Part shown: one piece after another, positions 1-11,843 of the stretch
Numbering within the stretch: position 1 is the stretch's first letter
Layout of the letters: each line of letters starts with the position of its first letter
Assembly (NCBI RefSeq): GCF_018873765.1
Contig: NC_057920.1
Coordinates: 15,389,307 to 15,453,306, forward strand
DNA: 64,000 bases
Direction of reading: 5' to 3'
Origin: Telopea speciosissima
Lineage: Eukaryota; Streptophyta; Magnoliopsida; Proteales; Proteaceae
Program-made: the position numbers and the translations under genes
The notes under the pieces: generated by a model
What the model was told of the DNA's origin: nothing
The model's database searches: none
Seen by the model: only the letters and a program-made list of their open reading frames with translations

Positions 1-369
1 ATCAGATCGGCTAATACACTTTGCTCATTCTATCAAAAAAAAAAAATAAATAGATTTGATTTCATAAATTGGAACCATAGGCACAGTAGTAAGTCTGGCA
101 ATGGATTATGTCTACTAAGACAAAGCAATGGTACAACACTACAAACTTAATAAGAAGACTTAAAATCAAGAAGAAGCAAAATGCTCTCTCTTTCAACAGA
201 CATCCATTGGAATCGTCCATTACTATCTAAAAACTAAAATATTCTTAAGCATTCTATAAACAAAACACAAGTGAATTACATTACTGAAAATATTTTCTCT
301 AAGTACTAACTATTTGACATTCTTATAAATAGTTAAACCTTAATCACTCAACCCTAATGAACTTAACAT
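1..369. other. 3' flank of the EF-hand gene
   Basis: AT-rich sequence directly downstream, in gene orientation, of the stop codon of the minus-strand EF-hand gene. Part of it should be 3' UTR. I see no ORF, element or structure in it. Confidence 0.5.
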
Positions 370-3300
370 TTATGACGACGATGTGGTTAACAGGTTCGAA
401 GGTGAAGAAAGAGGCTCATGCACGACCGAATTCGAAGAAACCATGATGGGATTACCCTCTAATTGCAACATAATACTCCCAAGGATCTCTGTCATTAGTT
501 TTTTGAATTCTTCTTCTGAAACAGCCTTCCCATCATCCGCATTCACCATTTTGAACCCCTCGTTCGTAACCATGTCCACCTGCAGCATTTCCATAAGTAC
601 TTGTGAGAAGCAACCACCTGTCTTATTTTTTTGTCATTTACCAGGGGAAGAGGGGTATTTATGAAAACAAATTAAACATATGGTTGACTCCGAGATGTAC
701 GTTCACCTACACGTACGTGCAGATGATCCATTCCCCATTCTAGAGGTGCATGGTGTTATTTAGTGCACTCAGTAGTTAAAAGCCCAAGCCTTGTTGATTA
801 TCCAATCTAAAAGCCCATATAATATTTCTGGAATTTAGCTCACGGGACCAAGCCCAAGTAGGGTACATACTTATTGGGCTCGAAGCACAGGTCCAAGGCT
901 ATTCACCGCCACCGAGCCCAACCATGCCATTGTGCACTACTCATGTGTATGTATGTATGTATGTATGTATGTACGTATGTATAAATCTGCTACAGCATTT
1001 GGTGATCAATCGAAGAGCAATTCGGGGATGGTATGGGTACAATAATAGGGTTGTAAACAGATCAGATTCGGCTCGGATAGTGCTATATCCGCATCCGCAT
1101 CCGCATCCGATTAGCTATCGGACGGATTCGGATAGTGCTAAACGGATATGGAAACGGATTTCGACTATTCATTTACAACCCTAGGGTACACCATCATAAG
1201 ATTACAATCCAATGATTGAGATGGGTCTTGAGACTGATCATGGAAATCTCATTATATCACGTTGATAAAGTAAGAGAGGAGGTTCCAATTCAACAGCTCT
1301 TGGCGCTTAGTAGGTGGACTCCAATAGGTATACAGGGAAAGTGTTTTTTGCCTGGAAGTGCGGCTCCTACACCTGCATGGGAGCCAATAGGAGCACAGAC
1401 TCCATTCACCCATTGTATATGAATCGTGAGACACTCAGTCCCATTGATTTGGTGTGGAAGATAACAATATATATGGGAGGCATATAGATCTACAGGGAAA
1501 ATCTAAAAAGCATAGCATATTGGCATCATTCAAACAACGTTTTTATTGTCCGAGAATGCAAAATCGACCTAGAATGCATACCAAAAAGAGGAAGTATGGA
1601 TACCTGATCAATGGCACCGAAAGGAGGCAAACCAGCTGATGGTGCTAGTGCATCAAGGGCAACACGTAGATACTCCTTGGACACCTCGTGTTGCCGAGCT
1701 TTCGGTAGATTCCTCACTGCCGCATCCAAGGACTGAAAATCATCAAACACACTATGGGGTTAGGCAGTTCACAGTTGGGCTCTTACCATGCACCAGAAAA
1801 TATGAAGAAAAAGAAGGCCAAAACGGAAAGAAATTACATAGGAACTAGGAAGCAAATCGTTAGACACGACAAGATGGTCAACGTAGGAGGTAGGAACTAA
1901 AGCTCTATGCCTGGGGAGAGTCCAAAGGCTTGGCTGTGCGACACACATCTCTGCACACACCCAGTCAATCATCAGAATGTGTGGCACAACCCAATGGCTG
2001 GATGCTCCCCTGGGCATTCCCTGGGCGCTGGGCTCCCAGGAAAGGAGCTCAATCCGAGTAAATTGCCTCCCTTCCCTTGTGTATCTGTCATCTCCACACT
2101 TCACTTCATTAGTACAATACAACTAAACATGAAATCTTGCAGGGCAGTGTTCCACTTGTGTAGACTACAAGAAGGTTCAAGTAGTAAAAATTGGCAACAA
2201 GATCGATCTCCATTGATTTCAATTTCAATTCAAATTCAATCAAAATCGGACTGAACCCTAAAATCCTGTACGAATGAGCCAGTCAACCGGAATAGGACTG
2301 AACACTAGAAATCTGGTATGAATCGACCAAAATAAAAATCGGGTCCAATTCGATTGGAATTACTGATCCAGATCCAAGTCCTCGAGCCATGCTGTAAAAG
2401 GATATAGGGGAAAGGCGATTAGTTTAGGCCTCCCAAATCCCAAACTTTAGAAAATGCATTTTCTGTAGTTAGTTGTGTTTGGTTTGGGTTGGGTTTGTGT
2501 TTTTCTTGGTGGGGGGGGGGGGGGGGAGGTCCTACAACTTGGAATCAGGTATTCCGATTCAATTTTAAGTCGCATCATCCCAAAATCTGTAGGGCCGGGA
2601 ATCAACAGCAATCACCTACTTTGGCCTAACCCGGTTGGAATCAATAACCGTAGGATTTGGTTTATCAGAATGAACCCACCCACCTCCCCCACCCCCTCCC
2701 TCCCCAATCAATTCTTAGTGAACTCGGCGATTCAGCTGATTCCGATCTGAGTTTTAAAATCATGGGCAAAAAATGTATAATTCCTTCACCTCCCTCTTCT
2801 AGCCGATATTGCTGTGACTTGAAAGAGAATCAACCTTCATTAGATGATTAGAATGAGTATTAGCAATATCTTTCCTCTAATTTTCATTGGATATTTTATC
2901 TCCCCTTCCCTTCAATTGTTATATCCACTAATAGACAAATTCACACAAGTGAACAAACTAGTCTTTGTCCTCTGGCATATTACCAAGGTTTTAAAAATCG
3001 GATTGAATCGGCCGATCGGGATTGTTCTGACTCCCCTGATCTGAATCAGGTCGATTTTGCACGGAAAAACCCTAAATGCATGAAATATACCAATTTCAGG
3101 GCTGATTCCAAGCCGAGAACAATTCGGATCCCAATTCCAGTTTTTTAAACCCAACATTCTACTGGTCTTTCTTGGGCTTTGATGAGATCAAGTTCGGGCC
3201 AAACTTGGGCTCATGAATTTTACTGTTTCTGTTAGGTTGTATGCGATTACCAAAACCAATTGTTTATGCTGTATGCCTCAGGCTCACAATAGAAGCTTGG

Positions 3301-6018
3301 GTGAACCAGGATCAAACTAGGGAACTGCTGATAACTGGGTCGACCAAGTCCATTTCTTCTTAATGTTGTTTGGTTTCATCAACATTTTGGCCTTTCTTTA
3401 CCCTGAGAAGATAATAGAGTGCAGCATAATAAAGAGAAAATTTCTGGCATTAAGTTGCTCACCTTGTCCAATTCAAATTTGTTGGAAAACAACCTCTTGA
3501 TGCTGCTCCCATCAAAGGTGTTTTCGCTGTGAGCAACAATTACTGGATGCTCTTTCAGACGCTGAGCCAGGTTCTCAGCCACCTTCTTGAATTCTTCTAT
3601 GAAAGCCTCTTGAGAAACTATTCCTCCCTGATGACTTATTGCGCAGGACTGCAAAGCAGGTTCCACAATGTTGCTTGTAACCTAGATGAAGCAAAAATGT
3701 ATTAGCTTTCTCCATTTATAGAAACCCAAAGCACAGAATCTAATCCTCAATCATTGGCTTCAACCCAATTGTTTTAGGTGAATGCCATCTCCAATGGAGA
3801 TGACCTACCTAAGCCACAAGCGTCTTAATCACCCATTTACTCTCTGGATTCTTAGAGACTTGGTAGAACTCAGGGTAAAAGCTAGCTATTAAGGATGAGT
3901 CCTACCCAAGTCACTAACGCAGATATGTAATGGCTTCAGCCCAATTGTTTTAGGTGAAAGACATCCTGCAATGGAGATGACCAACCTAGGCCACAAGCCT
4001 TCTTAAACACTCATTTACTCTCTCTGGACATGTATGAGATAGTAATCAATTCAATTGAATACTACTGAAAGAAACCAAAGATGGAGAGCATTTATATCCA
4101 TAGTACCCAAGGATCTGTAGACGGCGGCATCCCATGATCAACTGTGAGCTGTTCCAATGCCTTCAAAACGTAATCATGGAAAGATACATCGGCTGTTTCA
4201 ATCGGTGAGAATATAGAGACCATCTCTGGTTCAAATCTTGGGCTATTGATGAATTCTACAAGGTCCTCTCCATCGATCCGCAGGATCACAATTGGGTCCC
4301 GCTTTAATCCTGCAGCCATTCCTAGTAGAATGTCTGATAGTACTTCTTTGAACTCTATCTTGCTCACTGTCTCTTGTTTACCATGAGTGAATTCATTCAA
4401 AACCTTCAGAAAACAGCAACAAAAGCCATTGTTCAGTCATGGGTTAGCCTGCTATTAAATTTATATACCACAATATTATCCCCTAATAATCCAGAAGTTC
4501 AACTTGGTCAGACGACTCTAATAGTGGGATCCCTGGGCTTTTGTTTTCCCAGTTCAGTCAAAAAAGGCAGATATGCATGGAGGGACGACATACTGCCATA
4601 GAGAGATTATAAAGTGGTCACATTTATAATGCCTTTGTTCAGTGCAGACTTATGCCCTGTACAGGACTCTTCCTCTTGTAAAGTATGAAGGTTCTCAATG
4701 AAAAAATGGCAACCACTGGTTTTTTAGTTTATTTAATGGAATTAGTCAATATAATTTGAATTCCTAACTCCTGTAGTCTTAAATTTTTTTTAACCCTATA
4801 AATTATGGGAGAGGGATTTACATGCTGCCCGCTTATATCGGCATCTTACATGCCAAACCAATAGCAGATAGTGAAACAGTATATTTAACGAAGAGAAACA
4901 AGTGTATTCACATATTTAGTGATGAAAAAGAGGAGAAAGACTGTGAGAGGAAAGTACACACTGACAGCATGTGCTTCCTTTGCCCATTATTTGTTTAGAC
5001 AAATAAGCTTTCCAAATATTTTTTCATTTTCTTTCTCTTTTTTTCTTGTTTTGGAAACTTTGGTTATTATCAATTCTGTCAAAACCCCATCTCTGCGGTT
5101 TAATTACTTTTAACCATATTTTGCTGCCAAAATGAACATGCTTTAGGGAATAACTTGTTAAAAATAGCCATTAAAGCTTGGTTTCCCTTCATAAATGTTA
5201 AAAAAAATAGCACTAAATAGGCAGGGGGAGGGGGAGGGGGAGGGGGGGGGGGGGAAGGGGGGGTGGAGAGAGATGCAGATCCTTCACATATATTACCTCC
5301 ACAAGAATGGGGAAAATATGGTTTCCTTGTAGAATTTTCAACTAGTTTAAGTTGTGATGGCTGATGAGAGATACCACAAATTAGCACCAAATTTTTTTCA
5401 GCTTTCTTGGGCCAACATGAATCACCCAATTCTTAATAGCCCTTTAACATCCAAAGTTCTCTATAAGGTAGATTGAACTTCAAATTAACAACAGCAGCCA
5501 AAATCATATCGGTTTACAGAGTAACAAAAGCAAAAGATTTGAGCTTTTTATGACATAACTCATTGAAAAAGAACGGCAGATGAACAGTTTAAAAACGTGT
5601 AAAATAACAAGAAAAAAATATAAAATTTAACTACAGTAACAGAAGAAAATACTCCAGTTTGCAAGAAAAATCTGAATCAATGAAACAGAATATTATAGTT
5701 GCTGAGGAAGAACATAAAAAAAGGAGATGTAGAGAAGAAGAGTAGGTAGGCTTTAGTTACCTCAGAGTAGATATGATCAGAATCAGGAGAGGATCCCTGA
5801 GCAGGAAGACCAAGAGCAACACCAATGTCGGCCACAGCGGGCTGGAGCTCTTTCACAGAGAGCTTGCCATCTCTATCACTATCGAGTTCCTCAAATTTAT
5901 GATCCACGTAATTGCTGAAAACCTTCTCGTTTCCAACTAATTCCATTATATCCGAACCGTCTATCACCTGACCTCCTCCTCCTCCTCCACTTTTCTTCAA
6001 CACCGTGCCACTTGCCAT
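370..6018 (-). CDS. EF-hand calcium-binding protein, five exons, 370 aa
   Basis: Probable cytosolic Ca2+-binding protein of the plant family that includes, from memory, Arabidopsis At4g38810. Exons in gene order: 6018-5761, 4403-4107, 3681-3463, 1732-1604, 579-370, all phase 0 with GT-AG introns. A glycine run lies at residues 11-16. A canonical EF loop runs from D46 to E57 (D-x-D-x-D-G-x-L, ending in E). A second candidate loop near residues 313-324 (VNADDGKAVSEE) lacks acidic residues at positions 1 and 3, so it probably binds Ca2+ poorly or not at all. The well-conserved middle contains FKEVLSDILLGMAAGLKRDP and the C-terminal part SIMLQLEGNP. The start is the first ATG before the conserved block. 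Introns carry microsatellites and a diverged tandem repeat. The biochemical role of this family is not well defined. Confidence 0.93.
943..982. repeat. (ATGT)n microsatellite in EF-hand intron 4
   Basis: About nine ATGT units with one interruption, within the 1024-bp last intron of the EF-hand gene. A short run of CATCCG-type hexamers follows at about 1090-1112. Confidence 0.9.
2511..2526. repeat. Homopolymer G run in EF-hand intron 3
   Basis: Sixteen consecutive G residues in the intron between exons 3 and 4. The exact length may be a sequencing artefact. The surrounding 1733-3462 shows only diverged, repeat-like sequence. Confidence 0.7.
3755..4025. repeat. Diverged direct repeat pair, 176-bp offset
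   Basis: A block of about 105 bp beginning TGGCTTCAACCCAATTGTTT at 3755 recurs at 3931 (TGGCTTCAGCCCAATTGTTT) and runs through ATGGAGATGACC and CATTTACTCTCT in both copies. Both lie in EF-hand intron 2, just after exon 2 in gene order. Confidence 0.8.
5221..5270. repeat. GGGGGA-type G-rich tract in EF-hand intron 1
   Basis: Runs of G broken by single A or AA over about 50 bp on the plus strand, so C-rich in the transcript. Several G-runs on one strand could form a G-quadruplex in the DNA. It lies in the 1357-bp first intron. Confidence 0.8.
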
Positions 6019-6363
6019 TGGTGGTGTCTTTTCTATCTCCTTCCCTTTTTATCTCTTTTCTCTGATCTTGATTTGCTTCCTCTGAATAAATTAAATGCTT
6101 TCCTCTGTCTTTCACAGTAGGAATCTCGTGAAGATTGAAGCCACAAAGAAGAAGAATTCCTAGAAAAGAAAAGAGAAATCGAAAGTGCAGAATGGGTTCT
6201 TCTCCTCTGTTCTTATCTTTCTTCTGTGTCTGACGATTCTGACCGAACTGTGTGGTTTTTAAAGTGTGTGGATGTGTGTGGAGGTGAGCAAAAAAAAATG
6301 GGCAGAGAAGAGAGAAAGAGAAAAAGAAGAAAAAGGGAGGGAAGGAACGAAAAGCTATTGGGA

Positions 6364-6369
6364 CACGTG
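6364..6369 (-). promoter_or_regulatory. G-box / ABRE-like CACGTG upstream of the EF-hand gene
   Basis: The plus strand reads ACACGTGGG around the palindrome CACGTG, about 345 bp upstream of the EF-hand ATG. ACACGTGG matches the classical ABA-response and G-box sequence bound by bZIP and bHLH factors. Function is inferred from the motif and position only. Confidence 0.45.
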
Positions 6370-6469
6370 GGGTGGTTAGGTTCCGTCTCAGAAAGATTAG
6401 ATGATGCCCCCAATTGTCTGATTTTTCTTTTTCAAGTAGAGTAGTAATGTATGTTATCATCCACTCATG

Positions 6470-9400
6470 CTTTAACTTTTATTTATTTTTCTTTCTTTTT
6501 TTTTAATTAATTGATTGATAGCTGGCCATACTACTAACCAATAAAAAATGGTCCTTTTTTCATTCAAGAAAAGTGACTTCATAATTAGGTTTTTTTAAGG
6601 TAAATTGGAAGAATTAGATCTTATAAAATAATGTAATTTTTTGGTTATTAGAGTGGGTATTGTTCTTAATAAATTTAACAGAAAATAATATAATTCAGGA
6701 GGACAAGAGTTGTGGGGAGGAGAGTGGTCCCTATGGACATGTGGCGGCATCAATAGGGTGATCATAATTGTCTTTCATGGGGGTAAGTGGTCATTTCACC
6801 CCTTTTGTGTCTAGCCATAGGACGCATACTGCTCCACAGAGAACTTTCTTTCATTTTCGAATTGCATGTAAGAATAGGATTGTATACGATTTATGATCTT
6901 CAACAGTTTATGGGAAAAAAAATCAAGTCCTATCTATAATCTTTGTCTTTTGTATCTTCTATTTTGTTTTTTGTGTTATATAAAAAATTATTTAACTACA
7001 AACAAATATCAGTTAATGCATACCCTAAACCTACTTCTCATAGAATGGTAAGAAAAAATTGTAATAGAATCACCACAAATATATTCTTTGAAAATACATT
7101 GCCTCCTTAATTACTCATAAGAGGCATATGAGCCGCATAATTTTTCTTTTTATTATTTTGGAGTCGAGAAAAAAAAATTATTATTAATTACGAGATAGGT
7201 ACAAGTGACACTTTAAAGAGTTCGAATACAAACATAGACCAAAACAACTGAAATAGGTGCAGGGGGTGGGGGAACACACCCAAGTGGCCAAGTGGCCAAG
7301 TGGCAAACAAGGCAGACATGCAAAACAAAGTAAATAGGAATTGAGATGATCCTTTTGTAGGAGATCTAGTGGATAGAGGAAGATGATGGTGCTCGGCAAT
7401 ACTTGCATGAAGCCGATGGCGATTGGAGCCGCCTGACCAATTTTCTTAAGAGAGACTGGGCGAGGGGCAGAGGCTTGCATCCTTGGCAAGGGAAAAAGAT
7501 GGACTAGCAAATAGAATGGGGCCAATTGGTGAGGCCAAAGTAGAATGGGATGGGGAATGGGTAGACGAAGGCAAAGAGGGTGAGGCAATAACCGAAGTGG
7601 GTGAGGAACTGTCAGAGGTTGCAGCAGGACAAAGAGTGCAAAGAGCATTAAAGACCTCATGGCCGGGGGGTCAGAAGTTGATGCTATTAAACCATCAGGT
7701 GGAGGGCTTGTAGGATTATCACCTCCACCGCATGACTTAGTTGGACCGAGCAAGGGATCACTAATTGAGGGAGACAGGGATGGGGTTATTGTAGAAGAAG
7801 CATGACCAAGATTTGGAGGGGGAGATGACGCAAGAAGTCAGCAGGTGCCATGGTTTTTTTTTTGGATGAATTGGTGCCATGGTTGGATATTGGAGGAATG
7901 AAAGATTGAAGGTCAGTGGTGAGGGAGGAGAGAGGTGAGTAAGGGGTCTCTAGTTTTTCCATCCTCCAAGCCTAAGTTAAAAACTCTACTAGAAGCCATA
8001 ATGAATGATGCGCAATGTTATGCAATTTGAACTCTTTCGTGTGTCTACAAGTCTTTCATATTTCTCAAAGGCACGGATCCTCTTTAGTCACTTTGAAAGT
8101 ATTTGTGAAATCATCGTTGAGGGAGCGTGAGACCCATATGACCCGTAGCTCTCCTTCTATTATGTTTGTTTTTTTGATATTTTTTTGGTAGTGCCTTCTA
8201 TTATGTTTCACCATTTCTTTCAAGTGAGTAGAGATGAGTTGCACTCTCTCACATTCTCTGACACACTCTTTCTCTTTTTTTACTATGTAATTTTCTTATA
8301 TAAAATATAATGCACGTCTTCCTAAGCATCAATGACTCAGTGTGAAAGATACCGATATACACACTAAGTCATTGATGCTTAGGAAGACGTGCATTACATT
8401 TTGTATGAGGAAGTGTAAGACCCATATGACCTGTAGCTCTCCCTCTATTATGTTTTTTTTTTGGTAATGCCCTCTGTTATGTTTCATCATTACTTTCAAG
8501 TGACTGGAGATGGACAGCACTTTCTCATATTCTCTGATACACTCTCTCCTTTTTGACTATGTAATTTCCTTATACAAAATGTAATGCACGCCTTCTTAAG
8601 CATCAATGACTTAGTGTGGAGGATACCGATATACACCGAAAGCATATTGATCCCTCCTTTTCTTACCTCTTTTTCTTTTAAAGTTTTTTTTGTAGAAAAA
8701 GAGAGACATAGAGTCGACAAACAGAAACAACCAAAAAGGAAAATGGACAAACAACCCTCAAAGTGAGTGGTGCACGACTCTTGGTTTTTATCCATATCAT
8801 AATGGTATGACAAAACACGATTTTTATTTTGCAATCAAGGTATACCTTCCAGCTTCATTTCCTTCCTTGTACTTATAAGAGAGTGGACCCTTTTGTTTTT
8901 TCTTTTTCTTTTTATAGAATAAGATACCTGGACCTTGGCTCCTTTCTCCATCATCATTTGATAAATCTCAACCACAATATTACAATCTTCTTCCTTAAAT
9001 GTTGATCTAGCTTCTTCGATTCATGTCATCCACAATAATTTTAGAATATCGAGAAGGTTCTCTCCAAGGTAGCATGGCCCCTGCATCATTGCATGTGGGC
9101 ATGGTTCTTAATCTTGAGATTGATCTCGATATCGATCAAGGTTGAAACTGATCTAATTTTCGATTCATATTTATCATTTGAATGTACCATTGGATTGGTA
9201 TCGAATCGATATTGGCCTCGACTGATACTGATCTGATCCAAAATACGAATTCATGAGAACAAGTAGGTAGTCATCTCCCTGGTCTTGGTGTTGACGCCAC
9301 GCTGCCTTACATGGTTCTTTTTCTTATAGAATGCTGTGTCATCTGAAAAACCAAAATTTGATTTATCACTTTATTCATTAATTATCTCATTTTATTTGCT

Positions 9401-11843
9401 TAATCATCATATCATAGTTCTGACTTCTGACTCATACCGAATTTCAACCTTTAGTCTTTTACCAATTTCTGATATAACAAATCAAGTCATAATTATGTTT
9501 TGGTGCCGACCAAATCTTTTTCTATCACTATTTGACCTAATAAGAAAATATGGACCAAAAAATATAAATATTAAACAATCTAGAAAAAAAACAATTCCCA
9601 ATATAACTATTAATCTCGTTATTTATTTATTTATTTATTTATTTTTAAAGTTTTCTAGACAGTCAATGTCCGTACGTCTTCTCATATGATATTTTTTTAA
9701 TGAGTTGAATCATATGAATACATATTAATGATACCGTTTTACTAGTAGCCATTGGTGTGGGTGGCTAATCACTTATCTAATTAGGTATTAAGAGAGAGAG
9801 GTAAACAATTAAACATAGATGTGTAGATGTGTCTGTCCTGTTTTGGTGGGCCAGTTCCGCGTTTGCCGCGTTAGGACGGTAGGTTGTGTAGGACTTTCAC
9901 GCAAAAAAGAAAGAATAGTGATCGGGGACATTCAAAATAGCCACGCGTCTTTATTGTGTTTCAGATCTAAACATTTAATCAGAGCCCACACTTCAAGATT
10001 TGGCCGGTCCCAAATTTCTTTTTTCTTAAAGGTCAACAATAATTTCTGGGCTTTGTTTGGCACATTCTTCACCTGGGACCACTTGATGGTAGGCCCCTCT
10101 ACCCTTCCCATGGGACATTTGTCATTTAAGCCATAAGGGTTCCCTAGATTGTTCCATTGTTTTGGGCATTTATATGGGTTGGTAACTCAAGGAAGACGTT
10201 TTCCAAGTTGATTCGGCCCAAGTCAGTTTAAGAACCATAGGGTCCAATGGGTTTGATTCTGTCTGAGGGGTAAGGAATATCAATACCATCAGATTATGAA
10301 AGGGAAAGGTAGTTTCGATTTCGTCAATTAAGTATGAAAGTGAACTGATGACTCACGAGTCCAATCATACGATCACTTCACCAATTGAGAAGGAATTCTT
10401 TCTAACTCTATGAGTGAGAGAAAACTTTCACCTTCTAGGACACAGTTTTCCTTCAACCACGGTGAGTGGAATCTTATTCACCCACTGTCACGTGGGGCAG
10501 GAGAGGGAGGAAAAGACATCGAAAGCACTCTCATTGTTAGAGTGCTTCCCTCACGATTGAGCTAGAGAAGAAGAAGCCAAGAACGAAGCACTACTTGAAG
10601 CTGCTCCAGTCCTATAGAACAGATGCGATGAGTAATTCCTCCTGTCCCCATTGGTCTATCTACCCTGATCTAACCCTTCCCGCACCACTCCAATTGCAAT
10701 CCCACCCTCCGTTCTTCCTCTCCATCCCATGATGCCCCAACCACACCCCAATGCTATCCAGTGAACATGGTACCCAGAAAGAAGTAAAAGAAACAGATGC
10801 AGCAACAATGTCAGTACCGGAAGAAGAAACCGAGTTCATCACAGAGAAGCTCAAGATTTCAATTAAGAGACACAATAAGGAAGCCAAGCCATTAAAGAAG
10901 TAAAGAAATTACAAAGAGAGGAGAGATACTTCACGCTGGGAATAAAGTCAGATGAGCCACTAACTTTCATATGTCCGGAGGATTTTGCATCTTATGAATG
11001 GTCAGCACTAAGCAGTTACCATGAATTACAGAGAACACATGGTTTACAATATCATGATTGAAAGAGGCAAATTGGCTTATTTCAATTCAGGAACCCAGCT
11101 CGTTCTAAGCTTTTCTTGGGCTCGAGCTGCTCTCCCCCCATCTCAAAACAGTTGGTGTCAGACCAAAACTCTTGAAAGGTTGCCAAAGCTTTGCTGGATT
11201 GAATTTTTTTGCTTTTCATTCACTCGTTAAAAGTGAAATCTGTTCCATTGAGTTCCGATACTGCCACACATTTTATCAGACTCAGCTTTCAGCAGCCTAG
11301 TTAATTTCCCATTGGAACCAAATCCTTGGAAAAATCACTTTATTCCTGTATTCTCTTGATCACCAAACAGTCTCATATTGAATATTATGCCAGCATCCCC
11401 CTTGGGAATCTCCTTGCTAGCAATCCTCATTTCAATTTGTATAGAAGCCTTCAGGACAAGTTGGAAAACACCTGCTCAAAAGGATTTCAGAAACAGCAAA
11501 TCATAGATATTATTTTTCTTTTGGTTCTAAAATCAGTTACTTTAGGACTATACAACTCAATTCATACAGAATAAACTCAGAAGACAACATGCCTATAAGT
11601 TACAAGCTAGGCACGCTACAGACAAACATCTCTCTCCCGTTCTCAATCGTAAACATTCATGACAACCCCCCTCAACACTAACAACAGATTCAAGTAAGCA
11701 GCATATGGTTTATCAAAGCTTACCCAAGAAACAGAAGGGAAGAAAAAAAGCGTATGATTAAAGAAAGCTTCAAAAAATGAATAAGAAAAAATGGATTTTT
11801 CCCAGGAACCTTCCAAGAGCACTTTTAAGTGCCCAAAGTCACC
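6470..11843. other. Intergenic region between EF-hand promoter and ALKBH9B 3' end
   Basis: No ORF here looks like a conserved plant gene. At 6697-6850 there is an imperfect palindrome (TGTGGGGAG and GCTCCACAG ends) containing the core TGGTCATTTCACCCC. At 7180-7980 the minus strand has proline-rich ORFs beginning near 7995, possibly a decayed retroelement gag, not provable by eye. At 10445-10520 a block starting AGTTTTCCTTCAACCACGG resembles 50316-50380 and 62420-62450 and is probably a dispersed repeat. The ALKBH9B 3' UTR should occupy the last few hundred bases. Confidence 0.5.
8127..8640. repeat. Direct duplication with a 39-bp inverted-repeat hairpin
   Basis: A unit of about 230 bp starts at 8127 and again at 8414 (both around GACCCATATGAC), with many single-base differences. 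Between the copies, 8361-8399 is the reverse complement of 8305-8343 (core CTTCCTAAGCATCAATGACT) with about two mismatches and a 17-nt loop. The second unit carries the same block at about 8581-8620, so one block occurs twice direct and once inverted. The source element is not recognised. Confidence 0.8.

Noticed and set aside
5897..6460. 187-codon minus-strand ORF across the EF-hand start
   Set aside because: Covers the 5' UTR and a different frame of exon 1; composition follows a CT-rich leader.
7184..7753. 189-codon minus-strand ORF and its plus-strand partner at 7483-7713
   Set aside because: Proline/leucine-rich composition with no motif I recognise; both strands are open, which suggests composition. 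Perhaps a decayed gag.
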